Assembly: GCF_048159605.1 (NCBI RefSeq) | Contig: NZ_JBLREB010000005.1 | Span: 1 to 64,000 of the forward strand | Length of the DNA: 64,000 nucleotides | Direction of reading: 5' to 3' | Source: Ectobacillus polymachus | GTDB taxonomy: Bacteria; Bacillota; Bacilli; Bacillales; Bacillaceae_G | Shown here: positions 1-8,754 of the stretch, piece after piece | Numbering within the stretch: the first letter of the stretch is position 1 | Layout: each line of letters begins with the position of its first letter | Notes under the pieces: generated by a model | The model's database searches: none | Seen by the model: only the letters and a program-made list of their open reading frames with translations | What the model was told of the DNA's origin: nothing | Program-made: the position numbers and the translations under genes

Positions 1-493
<493 letters not shown>

Positions 494-517
494 TCATCGC
501 CTTGTGGCGACTTTTAC

Positions 518-546
518 AATATATCATTTCAAAGAAATGATGTCAA
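518..546 (-). promoter_or_regulatory. rRNA operon promoter, proximal
   Basis: On the minus strand TTGACA (546-541) and TATATT (523-518) are separated by exactly 17 bp. It lies directly upstream of the 16S leader and is the expected sigma-A promoter of the rRNA operon. Confidence 0.85.
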
Positions 547-593
547 ATGTTTTTTTGATTCAGTTTTAATAACCTTCCGAATCGACAAGAAAT

Positions 594-622
594 ATCTTAT
601 CACAATAATATATCCTTTGCAA
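594..622 (-). promoter_or_regulatory. rRNA operon promoter, distal (tandem)
   Basis: A second sigma-A-like promoter on the minus strand: TTGCAA (622-617), a 17-bp spacer and TAAGAT (599-594), 76 bp upstream of the proximal one. Tandem promoters are usual for Bacillus rrn operons; this one is weaker by consensus. Confidence 0.6.
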
Positions 623-1125
623 GGCATTATTAAATAAAATTAAAAGGAACGAATACTTCTTATTTATTACTTCTTATATAAAGGCCATGTTAAAGCTCAT
701 TGTTGATATTGCCACAACGTTGATTGGAGCGGAGGATCCCAAACCGCAGCGGAAAGCGAGCGCCTAGAGCGAAAATCAACAGGCAAGTTTAACAAAGTCT
801 TTATTAAAAAATAACAGAAAGCTTGAATGAGTAAAATATCACGTAAATGGAGTGAAGCTTCCCTCTTCCCTTACACGATCATAACTCGTCCAATCAGACC
901 ATATGTCATCAGCTATCTTCACCTATTGTTTTTTCAGAATCTTGAGGCGGGAGGCTTGCTGCTTAATTAACCTATCATAGTAATTAGCAACAGCCATATA
1001 GCTTTTCATATTATAGAATTTTTTTCTTATCTGTTTCTGCTATGATAGTTATAAGGTTTACATACGTTCAAAGCGATCTATAAATCATACTTATTAACGA
1101 AACCTTTTTTAAAGGAGGACATCTG
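623..1125. other. Intergenic region between rrn promoters and hssR
   Basis: No convincing gene. Around 725-800 there is a GC-richer patch (CCGCAGCGGAAAGCGAGCG, then AATCAACAGGCAAGTTTAAC) that resembles dispersed intergenic sequence common in Bacillaceae. At about 846-863 there is a weak match (GGAGTGAAGCTTCCC) to the start of the repeat at 22411. The divergent promoters of rrn and hssR must lie here. Confidence 0.4.
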
Positions 1126-1803
1126 ATGATAAATATACTAGTAGCAGACGATGATGATCATATCCGCAAACTGCTTCGTCATTATTTACAGCAAGAAGGA
1201 TATTTAATATTTGAAGGAGAAGATGGCGAGAAGGCATCGCTCATTTTAGAAGAAGAACGTATTGATTTGGCAATTGTCGATATTATGATGCCGAATAAAA
1301 ATGGCTATGAATTATGCGAAGAAATTCGAAAATATTATGATATACCCGTTATTATTCTGTCAGCAAAGGATCAACTTAATGATAAGGAACAGGGCTTTTC
1401 AGCTGGGACTGATGATTATTTAATAAAACCATTCGAGCCGAAAGAACTGTTGTTTCGGGTAAAAGCACTTCTACGCCGTTATCAAATTGTTAGCTCAGAT
1501 AATATTGTGCTAAAAAATACCATAATTGACCGAAAGAGCTATGAAGTGAAAAGCAACGGAAGTACGATTATGCTTCCTCTAAAGGAATTTGAGCTTTTGG
1601 TGCAACTCGCAAGCTATCCGGGGCGTACGTTTACACGCGAGCAGTTAATCGAGCTTATTTGGGGAATTGATTTTGATGGAGATATTAGAACCGTTGATGT
1701 TCATATTAAAAGATTACGTGAGCGTTTTTCCAAGCGAACAGATGATTTTATCATTTCAACAGTTCGTGGTGTCGGTTATAAGCTTGAGGTGAACGAGGCA
1801 TGA
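1126..1803 (+). CDS. hssR: Heme response regulator HssR
   Basis: OmpR/PhoB-family response regulator of 225 residues. The receiver domain (about 2-115) has the acidic pocket DDDD at 9-12 and phospho-acceptor Asp52 in VDIMMP. The winged-helix domain (about 130-222) ends in TVRGVGYKL. It matches S. aureus HssR by recall, including VDIMM, GTDDY and KPFE with Asp52 in the same place. It is paired with hssS (4-bp overlap) and followed by hrtBA, the known HssR target that protects against heme toxicity. The start follows AAAGGAGG at 1111-1118. Assignment rests on the four-gene context plus similarity; a VanR-like regulator is the main alternative. Confidence 0.85.
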   Translation: MINILVADDDDHIRKLLRHYLQQEGYLIFEGEDGEKASLILEEERIDLAIVDIMMPNKNGYELCEEIRKYYDIPVIILSAKDQLNDKEQGFSAGTDDYLIKPFEPKELLFRVKALLRRYQIVSSDNIVLKNTIIDRKSYEVKSNGSTIMLPLKEFELLVQLASYPGRTFTREQLIELIWGIDFDGDIRTVDVHIKRLRERFSKRTDDFIISTVRGVGYKLEVNEA

Positions 1804-3182
1804 AAACATTATACGTACATTATGTTATGACGACTACTGTCATTATTATGATAAGTAGTCTGCTTGCTTTTTTTATAGCAAATTCGTATTATCAAATCCA
1901 TTTAAAACCAATCAATGATCAAAAGATGACAAAAATGGGCGAGGATACGGTTGGATTTGCTGCATCCATGCCGAATAAGGATATTCCTAAATATATGGAT
2001 ACCATAGCAAAAATGGGCTATCAAATATATCTAGTTGATGATCAGGGTGGAAAAACATACTTTGGCAGTTCCTTTAGAAAACAAAATATCGATAATAATG
2101 TTGTGTCCTCTGTATTAAATGGACAGGTCTATCACGGGATTGCTAATTTCCCAAAAAAACTATTCATTACTGGCTTCTTTGATAATGAATTGAGGAATAC
2201 GGTTGGAATTCCTTTTCAGTCTGACGGGAAACGATATGCATTGTTTCTACGTCCCGATATTGAATTACAGTTTGGGGAAATGAGAATTTTCTTTGCACAA
2301 TTATTATTATTTGGTGTTGGTTTAACGGTTTTATTAGTTTTTATTAGTACACGATATATCGTAAAGCCGATTCGCAAATTGACGATGGCTACGAAGAAGA
2401 TTGCAGAAGGACAATATAACATACAACTTGAAGTCAATCGTAAAGATGAAATTGGAACACTAGCACAGTCGTTCACGCGTATGACTGCAAGCTTAAAGCG
2501 TTTAGAAGAGATGAGACAGGAGTTTGTTTCCAATGTTTCGCATGAAATTCAGTCTCCGCTTACATCAATTCAAGGGTTTTCACAAGCGTTACGTACAGAG
2601 CAAGTAAGTGAAGAGCAGCGTCAACAATATTTATCTATTATTGAAGAAGAAAGCAGAAGATTATCTGCAATGAGCAAGCAGCTATTAACACTGGCTTCAT
2701 TAGATAAAGAGCACAATATATTGGAGTTAACTACATTTGATGTATCAGAACAAATCAAACAAATTTTCCTTACAACTAGATGGTATTGGCAAGAAAAAGA
2801 ATTAGCAATTGACATAGATCTTCCCTCTCTATCGATTAGTGGTGACAAACGATTGTTACATCAAGTATGGATGAATTTAATTTATAACAGTATTAAGTTC
2901 ACCGAAAAAGGGGGAACGATTTTTGTCTCAGCGCAAATGGATAATTGCGGAGCAATTCATGTTATTGTCGAAGATACAGGAAAAGGGATTCCCGAAGAAG
3001 ATTTGCCTTACGTATTTGATAGATATTATAAAGGTGATAAATCTCGAAAACGAGAAGAAAGCGGGAGTGGGCTCGGGCTTTCCATTGTCAAGAAAATTAT
3101 TGACCTTCATAAAGGAACCATTACGGTACATAGTACTATAGGAAAAGGAACACGCTTTGAAGTTATTCTTCCTCAACTTTAA
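1800..3182 (+). CDS. hssS: Heme sensor histidine kinase HssS
   Basis: Membrane sensor kinase of 460 residues. TM1 is at about 10-28, followed by an extracellular sensor of about 130 residues, TM2 at about 163-184 and a HAMP domain at about 186-238. The HisKA domain has phospho-acceptor His248 in VSHEIQSPLT. The ATPase domain carries the N box (NLIYNSIKF), DTGKGIP and GSGLGLS. Translationally coupled to hssR (ATGA overlap). In S. aureus HssS senses heme or heme-induced membrane damage and phosphorylates HssR to switch on hrtAB. A strong hairpin terminator follows, so hssRS and hrtBA are separate transcripts. Confidence 0.85.
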   Translation: MKTLYVHYVMTTTVIIMISSLLAFFIANSYYQIHLKPINDQKMTKMGEDTVGFAASMPNKDIPKYMDTIAKMGYQIYLVDDQGGKTYFGSSFRKQNIDNNVVSSVLNGQVYHGIANFPKKLFITGFFDNELRNTVGIPFQSDGKRYALFLRPDIELQFGEMRIFFAQLLLFGVGLTVLLVFISTRYIVKPIRKLTMATKKIAEGQYNIQLEVNRKDEIGTLAQSFTRMTASLKRLEEMRQEFVSNVSHEIQSPLTSIQGFSQALRTEQVSEEQRQQYLSIIEEESRRLSAMSKQLLTLASLDKEHNILELTTFDVSEQIKQIFLTTRWYWQEKELAIDIDLPSLSISGDKRLLHQVWMNLIYNSIKFTEKGGTIFVSAQMDNCGAIHVIVEDTGKGIPEEDLPYVFDRYYKGDKSRKREESGSGLGLSIVKKIIDLHKGTITVHSTIGKGTRFEVILPQL

Positions 3183-3188
3183 AACATT

Positions 3189-3228
3189 GCAAAATAAGAT
3201 GGCGAATCGCCATCTTATTTTGCTTTTT
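3189..3228 (+). terminator. Rho-independent terminator of hssRS
   Basis: A 17-bp perfect stem (GCAAAATAAGATGGCGA at 3189-3205 with its complement at 3207-3223) is followed by a T-run. Confidence 0.9.
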
Positions 3229-3292
3229 TATATATTTTCAATAAAAGCTGATGTAAATTCATTAAATGTTTCATTTTAAAGCGTAACGATTT

Positions 3293-3325
3293 GTTCACAT
3301 TCTGTTCATTTTCTTTCTTTATGCT
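3293..3325 (+). promoter_or_regulatory. HssR direct-repeat operator and hrtBA promoter
   Basis: GTTCACATT (3293-3301), CT, GTTCATTTT (3304-3312). This is the layout of the S. aureus HssR site, which I recall as GTTCATATT-N2-GTTCATATT. A -10 box TATGCT lies at 3320-3325, 7 bp downstream, with no good -35, as expected for a response-regulator-activated promoter. Confidence 0.8.
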
Positions 3326-3391
3326 TTATTTGTGAACAAAAGAAGTGGTTGCTTCTCATTAAGAAGGAAGATAAAGAATGGAGATGACAAA

Positions 3392-4498
3392 ATGTTTCTT
3401 GCATTACGTGAACTTAAACACGCCAAGTTTCGTTACTTGTTAATTGGATTTATTATGCTTCTTGTCGCATGGCTAACATTTATTGTTTCAGGATTAGCAA
3501 ATGGACTTGCATTAGATAATGCATCTGCTTTGAAAAATATGAATGGTGATTACTTCGTCCTACAAGACAATGCAGACCAAAAACTAGCTCGTTCTTCAAT
3601 CCCTACAGATACATTAGATGAAATTAGTAAACAGGATGGAGTGAAGGAGGCTACACCATTAGCTCAAACTACTACGTCTTTCACTCAAACCGGAAAAGAT
3701 AAAAAAGTCGATGTTACAATCTTTGGCATAGATCCAAAAAGTATGATTATGCCAAACATTTCAGAAGGTAGGGGCATAGCAAACTTAGGTAAAAACGAAG
3801 TAGTTGTTGATGAATCTCTGAAAGAAAAAAATGGAATTGCAATAGGTGATACTTTAGAAAATAAAGATACAGGTGTAAGTGTTACGGTTGTTGGATTTGC
3901 AAAAGGACAAACGTTTAGTCATATGCCAGTGTTGTACACTGATACAGATAGCTTGAACAATATAATGAAATCAACAGGAAGACAACAAAAACCATCCTAC
4001 AATGCAATCGTTGTAAAAGGAACGAAAGATGCACAAACCTCATTAGAAAAAAATGTTTCTCATATATCAGTTTTAACAAAAGATCAAGCTGTGCAAGGTA
4101 TTCCTGGATATAAAGAAGAACAAGGTTCACTTACAATGATGATTACATTCTTAATTGTAATTGCAGCATTTGTGCAAGCAGTATTCTTCTACGTCATTAC
4201 ATTACAAAAAACAAATCAATTTGGTGTATTAAAAGCTATTGGTGCAAAAACCTCTTATTTAGCGAAAAACTTAATTAGTCAAGTACTAATCTTAGCAATT
4301 ACAGCTGTTGGAATTAGTATAGCACTCACATTTGGCGTTAGTGCATTATTTCCAGCAGGAATGCCATTTGATTTAGGAATAGATGTAATGTTGAAATATT
4401 CTGCGTTATTAATTGTTGTTGCAGTAATTGGAGCACTTTTATCTTTACAACAAATTGCAAAAATAGACGCGGTTACAGCAATTGGGAGGGCTGAATAA
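3392..4498 (+). CDS. hrtB: Heme efflux ABC transporter permease HrtB
   Basis: FtsX/MacB-type permease of 368 residues. One TM helix near the N-terminus (about 14-36) is followed by a large extracellular domain (about 40-245) and three C-terminal TM helices (about 253-275, 300-322, 332-352). It ends in KIDAVTAIGRAE, close to the S. aureus HrtB end as recalled. ATG at 3392 has GGAG 8 nt upstream; a GTG reading from 3332 has no such site. HrtBA removes toxic heme from the membrane. It overlaps hrtA by 1 nt (TAATG). The gene order B-A, colinear with hssRS, differs from the divergent S. aureus layout. Confidence 0.85.
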   Translation: MFLALRELKHAKFRYLLIGFIMLLVAWLTFIVSGLANGLALDNASALKNMNGDYFVLQDNADQKLARSSIPTDTLDEISKQDGVKEATPLAQTTTSFTQTGKDKKVDVTIFGIDPKSMIMPNISEGRGIANLGKNEVVVDESLKEKNGIAIGDTLENKDTGVSVTVVGFAKGQTFSHMPVLYTDTDSLNNIMKSTGRQQKPSYNAIVVKGTKDAQTSLEKNVSHISVLTKDQAVQGIPGYKEEQGSLTMMITFLIVIAAFVQAVFFYVITLQKTNQFGVLKAIGAKTSYLAKNLISQVLILAITAVGISIALTFGVSALFPAGMPFDLGIDVMLKYSALLIVVAVIGALLSLQQIAKIDAVTAIGRAE

Positions 4499-5196
4499 TG
4501 ACTGATAAATTAGTACTTGAAAATATTAACAAAGTTTATGGATCTGGAGAAACAGCAGTTACAGCATTGCATCATGCATCCTTACGTGTCAAAGAGGGAG
4601 AGTTTGTAGCGGTTGTAGGTCCATCTGGTTCCGGAAAAAGTACGTTCTTATCTATCGCGGGTGCATTACTTACTCCTACAAACGGGAAAATTTCAATTAA
4701 TAACCACGACATTTCAAATCTTTCAACAAAAGAATTGAACGATGTACGTATTAATAATATTGGGTTTGTATTTCAATCCTCTAACCTCGTACCATATTTG
4801 AATGTCTTAGACCAATTGTTACTCGTACCAAGACTAGCTGGAAAATCAAGCAAGCAAGCCGAAGCGAGAGCGAAAGAATTACTAGAGCATCTAGACCTAG
4901 GACACCGAATGTATCATTATCAGGATAAGCTTTCTGGCGGAGAACGACAACGTGTTGCCATTGCACGTGCTTTCATGAATGAACCAGAAGTAATTCTTGC
5001 AGACGAGCCTACAGCTAGTCTAGATTCTAAACGCGGTAGAGAGGTTGCCGAAATGCTTGTACATGAAGTAAAAACAAAAGGAAAAGCAGCTGTAATGGTT
5101 ACCCATGACAATCGTGTTTTAGATTTATGTGACCGTATCGTTATGATTAAAGATGGAACATTATATGAACAAACAAAGGAAATGCAATTCATTTAA
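4498..5196 (+). CDS. hrtA: Heme efflux ABC transporter ATPase HrtA
   Basis: ABC ATPase of 232 residues in the MacB/LolD-like class. Walker A GPSGSGKST at about 41-49, Q-loop FVFQSS, signature LSGGERQRVAIARA, Walker B VILADEPTASLD and H-loop VTHD are all intact. It pairs with HrtB, which it follows with a 1-nt overlap. The motif IGFVFQSSNLVPYL closely resembles S. aureus HrtA. The next downstream sequence is the left end of the IS remnant, whose terminal hairpin may serve as the operon terminator. Confidence 0.88.
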   Translation: MTDKLVLENINKVYGSGETAVTALHHASLRVKEGEFVAVVGPSGSGKSTFLSIAGALLTPTNGKISINNHDISNLSTKELNDVRINNIGFVFQSSNLVPYLNVLDQLLLVPRLAGKSSKQAEARAKELLEHLDLGHRMYHYQDKLSGGERQRVAIARAFMNEPEVILADEPTASLDSKRGREVAEMLVHEVKTKGKAAVMVTHDNRVLDLCDRIVMIKDGTLYEQTKEMQFI

Positions 5197-5280
5197 TAGG
5201 TTCGATGTTTACTAAAGTGAACGTTCATCGATGGAAGCACTAAAATAATCCATAAAAAAAGAAGATCATCATCTGAAGTG

Positions 5281-5325
5281 AACCCCCTAAGTTGGACTAG
5301 AAAAACCAACTTAGGGGGTTTTTAT
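5281..5325 (+). terminator. Hairpin at IS left end, probable terminator of hrtBA
   Basis: A perfect 15-bp stem (AACCCCCTAAGTTGG at 5281-5295; complement at 5306-5320) with a 10-nt loop is followed by TTTTTAT. IS ends often carry such hairpins to block read-through into the transposase. Here it could also end hrtBA transcripts. Confidence 0.6.
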
Positions 5326-5497
5326 GTGACTAAGTTTTCAAGTAAATGTAGAGAAGAAGTTGTTTTAAAGTATCTAGTAGGAAAAGGCTGCTTATCAAAA
5401 CCCGTAAAAAAATATGGCATTGGCAGCCCTCAAACCATTCTTAATTGGATGAACCGATATAAGAAATACGGAGGAAGTGCCTTCGATATACGTAGTA
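5326..5497 (+). pseudogene. IS3-family OrfA, truncated
   Basis: Reads VTKFSSKCREEVVLKYLVGK, then a helix-turn-helix region KKYGIGSPQTILNWMNRYKK, typical of IS150-group OrfA. Homology stops near 5495, where sequence continues into an inverted piece of orfB. Only about 55 of the usual roughly 150-175 residues remain. The probable original start is GTG 5326. Confidence 0.75.
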
Positions 5498-5700
5498 CTC
5501 TTTTGTGATTGACTTTGCATCCACGATGATGTAACTCCAGTGTAATACGGCGATAACCGTAAGCTGGATGTTGTTTTCAAATCGCCTTTATTTCTTCAAT
5601 CAATTCTAAATCGCTGTTTTTCATGTCTTTATGATTTTGATAATAGAAATACACGTTTTTAGGAAGGTTAATGACCTCATCCATTTTAATACCTCTAGCT
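5497..5700 (-). pseudogene. IS3-family OrfB N-terminal piece, inverted
   Basis: On the minus strand from 5684 the translation is MDEVINLPKNVYFYYQNHKD, leading to LIEEIKAI, an in-frame stop, then HPAYGYRRITLELHHRG and VNHKRVLR. That is the standard N-terminal HTH_21 region of IS3-family OrfB transposases. It is oriented against the flanking orfA and orfB pieces, so an internal inversion has happened. The stop (ATT TGA) also kills it. The exact breakpoints are estimated to within about 15 bp. Confidence 0.75.
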
Positions 5701-5727
5701 TAAAGTTACCATCATAGTCATACTTAG

Positions 5728-6084
5728 GAAAAACCGTTACACGAAGTATTAGAAGCTCTTACTAAATTACCTGATCGGACAACTGTTCATTCCAATCAGG
5801 GATTTCAATACCAACATCAGCGCTGGGTGAAAGAACTAAAGAACCAGGATGTCTTTCAAAGAATGTCGAGGAAAGCAACTTATCTGGATAACACTGCAAT
5901 GGAAAGCTTCTTCCACATCCTGAAATGTGAAACAGTCTATTTGTACGATTACAAAACTTATGATGACATCGCTAAAGCTGTAGAAGATTGGATTAACTAC
6001 TACAACAATGATCGAATGAAAGAAAAACTCGGTGGAACAAGCCCTGTACAATACAGGCTTTATTCCACCGAGCAAGTAGCATAA
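5728..6084 (+). pseudogene. IS3-family OrfB C-terminal piece (rve domain)
   Basis: Open from 5728 to 6084. It carries the end of the DDE integrase core: TVHSNQGFQYQ, then NTAMESFFHILKCE, and ends NYYNNDRMKEKLGGTSPVQY. The second catalytic Asp of HSDQG is Asn here, so the piece is catalytically dead even apart from the missing N-terminus. The catalytic Glu in MESFF remains. Confidence 0.8.
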
Positions 6085-6236
6085 TAATATGTCCAACTTA
6101 TTGGGGTCAGATCATGGTTATTTTCTTTTTATTTTCTGTTACTATCTCAAAGCAAGCGCCTTTTTCACCGCCCCCTGATTGATAGTTTTTCTTAAGGTGG
6201 AAAACTAACTGTTTATAGAGAACAGGCAGGTTCATT

Positions 6237-6611
6237 TCAGACTCCTGCTTGACAAGTAGATTTTCGTAATTGTATATATTCATCTACTATATAGTATCCT
6301 AGAATACGAAATCCTCTTCTACGTAATAAACGAATACTCAAATTTTTTAGAAGAGAATCTGACGCAATAATAACAATATCCCGATCTTCAATCTCTTTTA
6401 AATTTCGTTTTAAATATCCATATGGGAGGTTTTTACTACCTTCAATGGGATTGTTAAAAGAATCTTGATAATCTCGTACATCTAAACAGACTACATTTTT
6501 TCTCTTGTCTTTGCATATTTCATTTGCAATCTTATTTACACCATAGACAGGAACATAACGCTCAAATAATTCATAACAAATTAAAAAAATTAGCAACAAA
6601 AAAATATACAT
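6237..6611 (-). CDS. Membrane-anchored rhodanese-like protein lacking the catalytic Cys
   Basis: A 124-residue protein with an N-terminal membrane helix (about 2-14) and a rhodanese fold: LDVRDYQDSF at about 43-52 and IVIIASDSLLKNLSIRLLRR at about 79-98. It aligns through its length with the membrane-anchored rhodanese at 53389-53757. The active-site loop CxSGxRS is replaced by ASDSLLK, so Ala83 stands where the persulfide-forming Cys should be. ATG 6611 has AAGGTGG 8 nt upstream. Its promoter carries the same palindrome as the CstR-linked promoters at 31.0, 33.6 and 53.8 kb. It may bind or deliver rather than transfer sulfur; function unknown. Confidence 0.75.
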   Translation of the reverse strand: MYIFLLLIFLICYELFERYVPVYGVNKIANEICKDKRKNVVCLDVRDYQDSFNNPIEGSKNLPYGYLKRNLKEIEDRDIVIIASDSLLKNLSIRLLRRRGFRILGYYIVDEYIQLRKSTCQAGV

Positions 6612-6679
6612 CAAGTACCACCTTATATGATGGGATCGTAAAATGGAAAGCTAGTTTACAGTTCTACAATCTCAATATT

Positions 6680-6723
6680 TTACCCACATGGGTATGCTAC
6701 TATAGGATTATATTATCCGTCAA
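6680..6723 (-). promoter_or_regulatory. Promoter with CstR-type palindrome for the rhodanese-like gene
   Basis: On the minus strand TTGACG (6723-6718), an 18-bp spacer and TAGCAT (6699-6694). The palindrome TTACCCACATGGGTAT (6680-6695) overlaps the end of the -10 box. Placement matches the three other palindrome-bearing promoters in the window. Confidence 0.65.
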
Positions 6724-6800
6724 TTATTTGAACTACCCATCACTTAAGCCCCTCGAACATTCGGACAATCGAGATGGAAAACATCTCCCACCACCTGCAA

Positions 6801-6842
6801 TAAAAAAACAGCTTCAAAGGGAATGTTTCCCTTTGAAGCTGT
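6801..6842 (-). terminator. Terminator of the pst operon
   Basis: A 16-bp perfect stem (ACAGCTTCAAAGGGAA at 6808-6823; complement 6827-6842) with a 3-nt loop. On the minus strand it is followed by TTTTTTT. It lies 18 bp after the pstA stop, showing that the operon ends with pstA. Confidence 0.9.
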
Positions 6843-6859
6843 CTCCTTGTTACTTTTGT

Positions 6860-7774
6860 TTAAGCCGCTGACTTCGTTTTCTTACGTCTTATTTTTGCCC
6901 CAGACAAGTATTTATGCAGTACATTTGCAAATAAACGAGCTAAAATATTGAATAGTAATACCATTATAATAAGGATAGCCGCTGACTTCGTTGCAATTAA
7001 TCTGGCATCAGGAACAATTCCTTCTGAGTTTAATTTCCAGATGTGAACCGCTAACGTTTCAGCAGGACGGAATGGATTAAATGGATTACTTGGGCTAGAT
7101 AGATCAGCAGCTGAATTCAACATAGGAGTCGTCAATCCTGCTGAATAAATAAGAGCAGCTGCTTCCCCAAATATTCTTCCCGCAGCTAATATTACACCAG
7201 TAATAATCTGTGGAAGCGCAGAAGGAATACTAATCTTTACTACTGTTTGCCACTTTGTTGCACCTATTCCTAAACTCGCTTCTTTTATACTTCCAGGAAT
7301 ATCTACGATTGCATTTTCACATACACGCGTCAATCCCGGAAGATTTAGAATAGTAAGCGCTAGTGCACCGCCGATTAATGTATATCCCCAACCAGTCATC
7401 GTAACAAACACTAGTAAACCAAATAATCCAACAACGATAGAAGGTAAAGAAGCCATCGTTTCAATACATAAGCGAATAAAATTTAAAATTCTTCCTCGTT
7501 TTGCATACTCAGCTAAATAGATACCTGCTCCTAAACCTAGAGGTACAGAAATAAGTAAGGTAATAAACAACATATAAAAGGAGTTAAATAATTCAGGTCC
7601 TATTCCTCCGCCTGAGCGAATATTACTAGGATTACCGAAAAGAAATTTTGGATCCCAAAATCCCCAACCGTTCGAAATAATTTCTACCATTAGAAACACT
7701 AGTAGTGAAGTAACTAATATTGCAATTGCATAAAGTATAACTGTCCAAATTTTATTTACAGTTCTTGCGTTCAT
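6860..7774 (-). CDS. pstA: Phosphate ABC transporter permease PstA
   Basis: A 304-residue permease with about six TM helices and the conserved binding-protein-dependent transport (EAA-type) loop around EASLGIGATKWQTVVKI. It is the second permease of the high-affinity phosphate importer. Start ATG 7774 overlaps the pstC stop (ATGA) and has GAGGTGG upstream; the longer reading to 7861 is not supported. The following gene would usually be pstB, but a terminator comes instead. Confidence 0.93.
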   Translation of the reverse strand: MNARTVNKIWTVILYAIAILVTSLLVFLMVEIISNGWGFWDPKFLFGNPSNIRSGGGIGPELFNSFYMLFITLLISVPLGLGAGIYLAEYAKRGRILNFIRLCIETMASLPSIVVGLFGLLVFVTMTGWGYTLIGGALALTILNLPGLTRVCENAIVDIPGSIKEASLGIGATKWQTVVKISIPSALPQIITGVILAAGRIFGEAAALIYSAGLTTPMLNSAADLSSPSNPFNPFRPAETLAVHIWKLNSEGIVPDARLIATKSAAILIIMVLLFNILARLFANVLHKYLSGAKIRRKKTKSAA

Positions 7775-8667
7775 TGTTTTTGTCCACCTCTTTGCCCTAT
7801 AGCTCTCACAATTAAAATAAATATAAATGAAATAATTAATAGAATCATCGCTAATGACCATAAAGCATTATTCCAAGCTGTACCATTTAACGTGTTAGCC
7901 ATATCCATGGTTAATATTCCAGTAAGCGTTGAGGTAGGACTATACAAGCCGCTAGGAAGCTTAATTGTATTACCAATTACCATCTGAACAGCTAATGCTT
8001 CACCAAAAGCACGAGCTAAACCTAAAACAATGCCTGTTAAAATCCCAGTTTTTGCAGCTGGCACAATAACTCTGCTTATAGCCTGCCACTTTGTGGAGCC
8101 AAGTCCGTAAGATGCTTCTAAATATTCAAAAGGTACTACTTTAACTGCGTCAGAAGCGATACTGGCAATAGTCGGTAGGATCATAATACTTAGAACAATG
8201 ATACCTGCTATCAGGCTAAAACCAACTCCACCATATATTTGACGTAGCATCGGAATAAGAATCGTTACCCCTAGTAGTCCATATACAACAGAAGGAATCC
8301 CAACTAATAATTCAAGAACTGGCTGTAATACTTTTTTACCAAATTTAGGTGAAATATAGTTCATAAATACAGCTAATGCAATTCCGATTGGCGCAGCAAT
8401 AAGTGTTGCTCCAATGGAAACAGCTGTTGAACCTAATATAAAGATGAGTGCTCCATACTTTGGATCAGATGCATTAGGCGCCCAATCTAAACTTGTTAGC
8501 ATTTGTGAAACAGGTATTCCATTTTGTAAAAACGATTGTATTCCTTTTTGACATATAAAGATAATAATCGCCAACGTTGTCAATACAATTAAAAATCCAC
8601 AAAATGTAACGAGTGCTCTTCCTATGTACTCGTTCTTAACGTAGTTAATTTTTTTCTTCCCCTTCAT
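7771..8667 (-). CDS. pstC: Phosphate ABC transporter permease PstC
   Basis: A 298-residue permease, six predicted TM helices, with the EAA-type motif in EASYGLGSTKWQAISRVIVP. Start ATG 8667 is preceded by AAGGTGG. Translationally coupled to pstA, and 87 bp downstream of pstS. It forms the membrane channel with PstA for phosphate taken up by PstS. Confidence 0.93.
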   Translation of the reverse strand: MKGKKKINYVKNEYIGRALVTFCGFLIVLTTLAIIIFICQKGIQSFLQNGIPVSQMLTSLDWAPNASDPKYGALIFILGSTAVSIGATLIAAPIGIALAVFMNYISPKFGKKVLQPVLELLVGIPSVVYGLLGVTILIPMLRQIYGGVGFSLIAGIIVLSIMILPTIASIASDAVKVVPFEYLEASYGLGSTKWQAISRVIVPAAKTGILTGIVLGLARAFGEALAVQMVIGNTIKLPSGLYSPTSTLTGILTMDMANTLNGTAWNNALWSLAMILLIISFIFILIVRAIGQRGGQKQ

Positions 8668-8754
8668 CAAGCAATCCACCTTACTTAATAAATTGCATAA
8701 ACAGACTAGCACTTATAAGCCAGCCTGTTTATGTAATACTTCGATTCAATTCAA

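Larger units (their letters stand above)
5279..6109 (+). mobile_element. Degenerate, internally rearranged IS3-family element
   Basis: The left end TGAACCCCCTAAGTTGGAC (5279-5297) matches the inverted right end GTCCAACTTATTGGGGTCA (6091-6109) with two mismatches. Inside are pieces of an IS3-type orfA/orfB pair, but the element is only 831 bp, well under a full IS3-family length. The middle piece of orfB is inverted. No flanking target duplication is visible (AAG left, GAT right). The element cannot move by itself. Confidence 0.85.
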
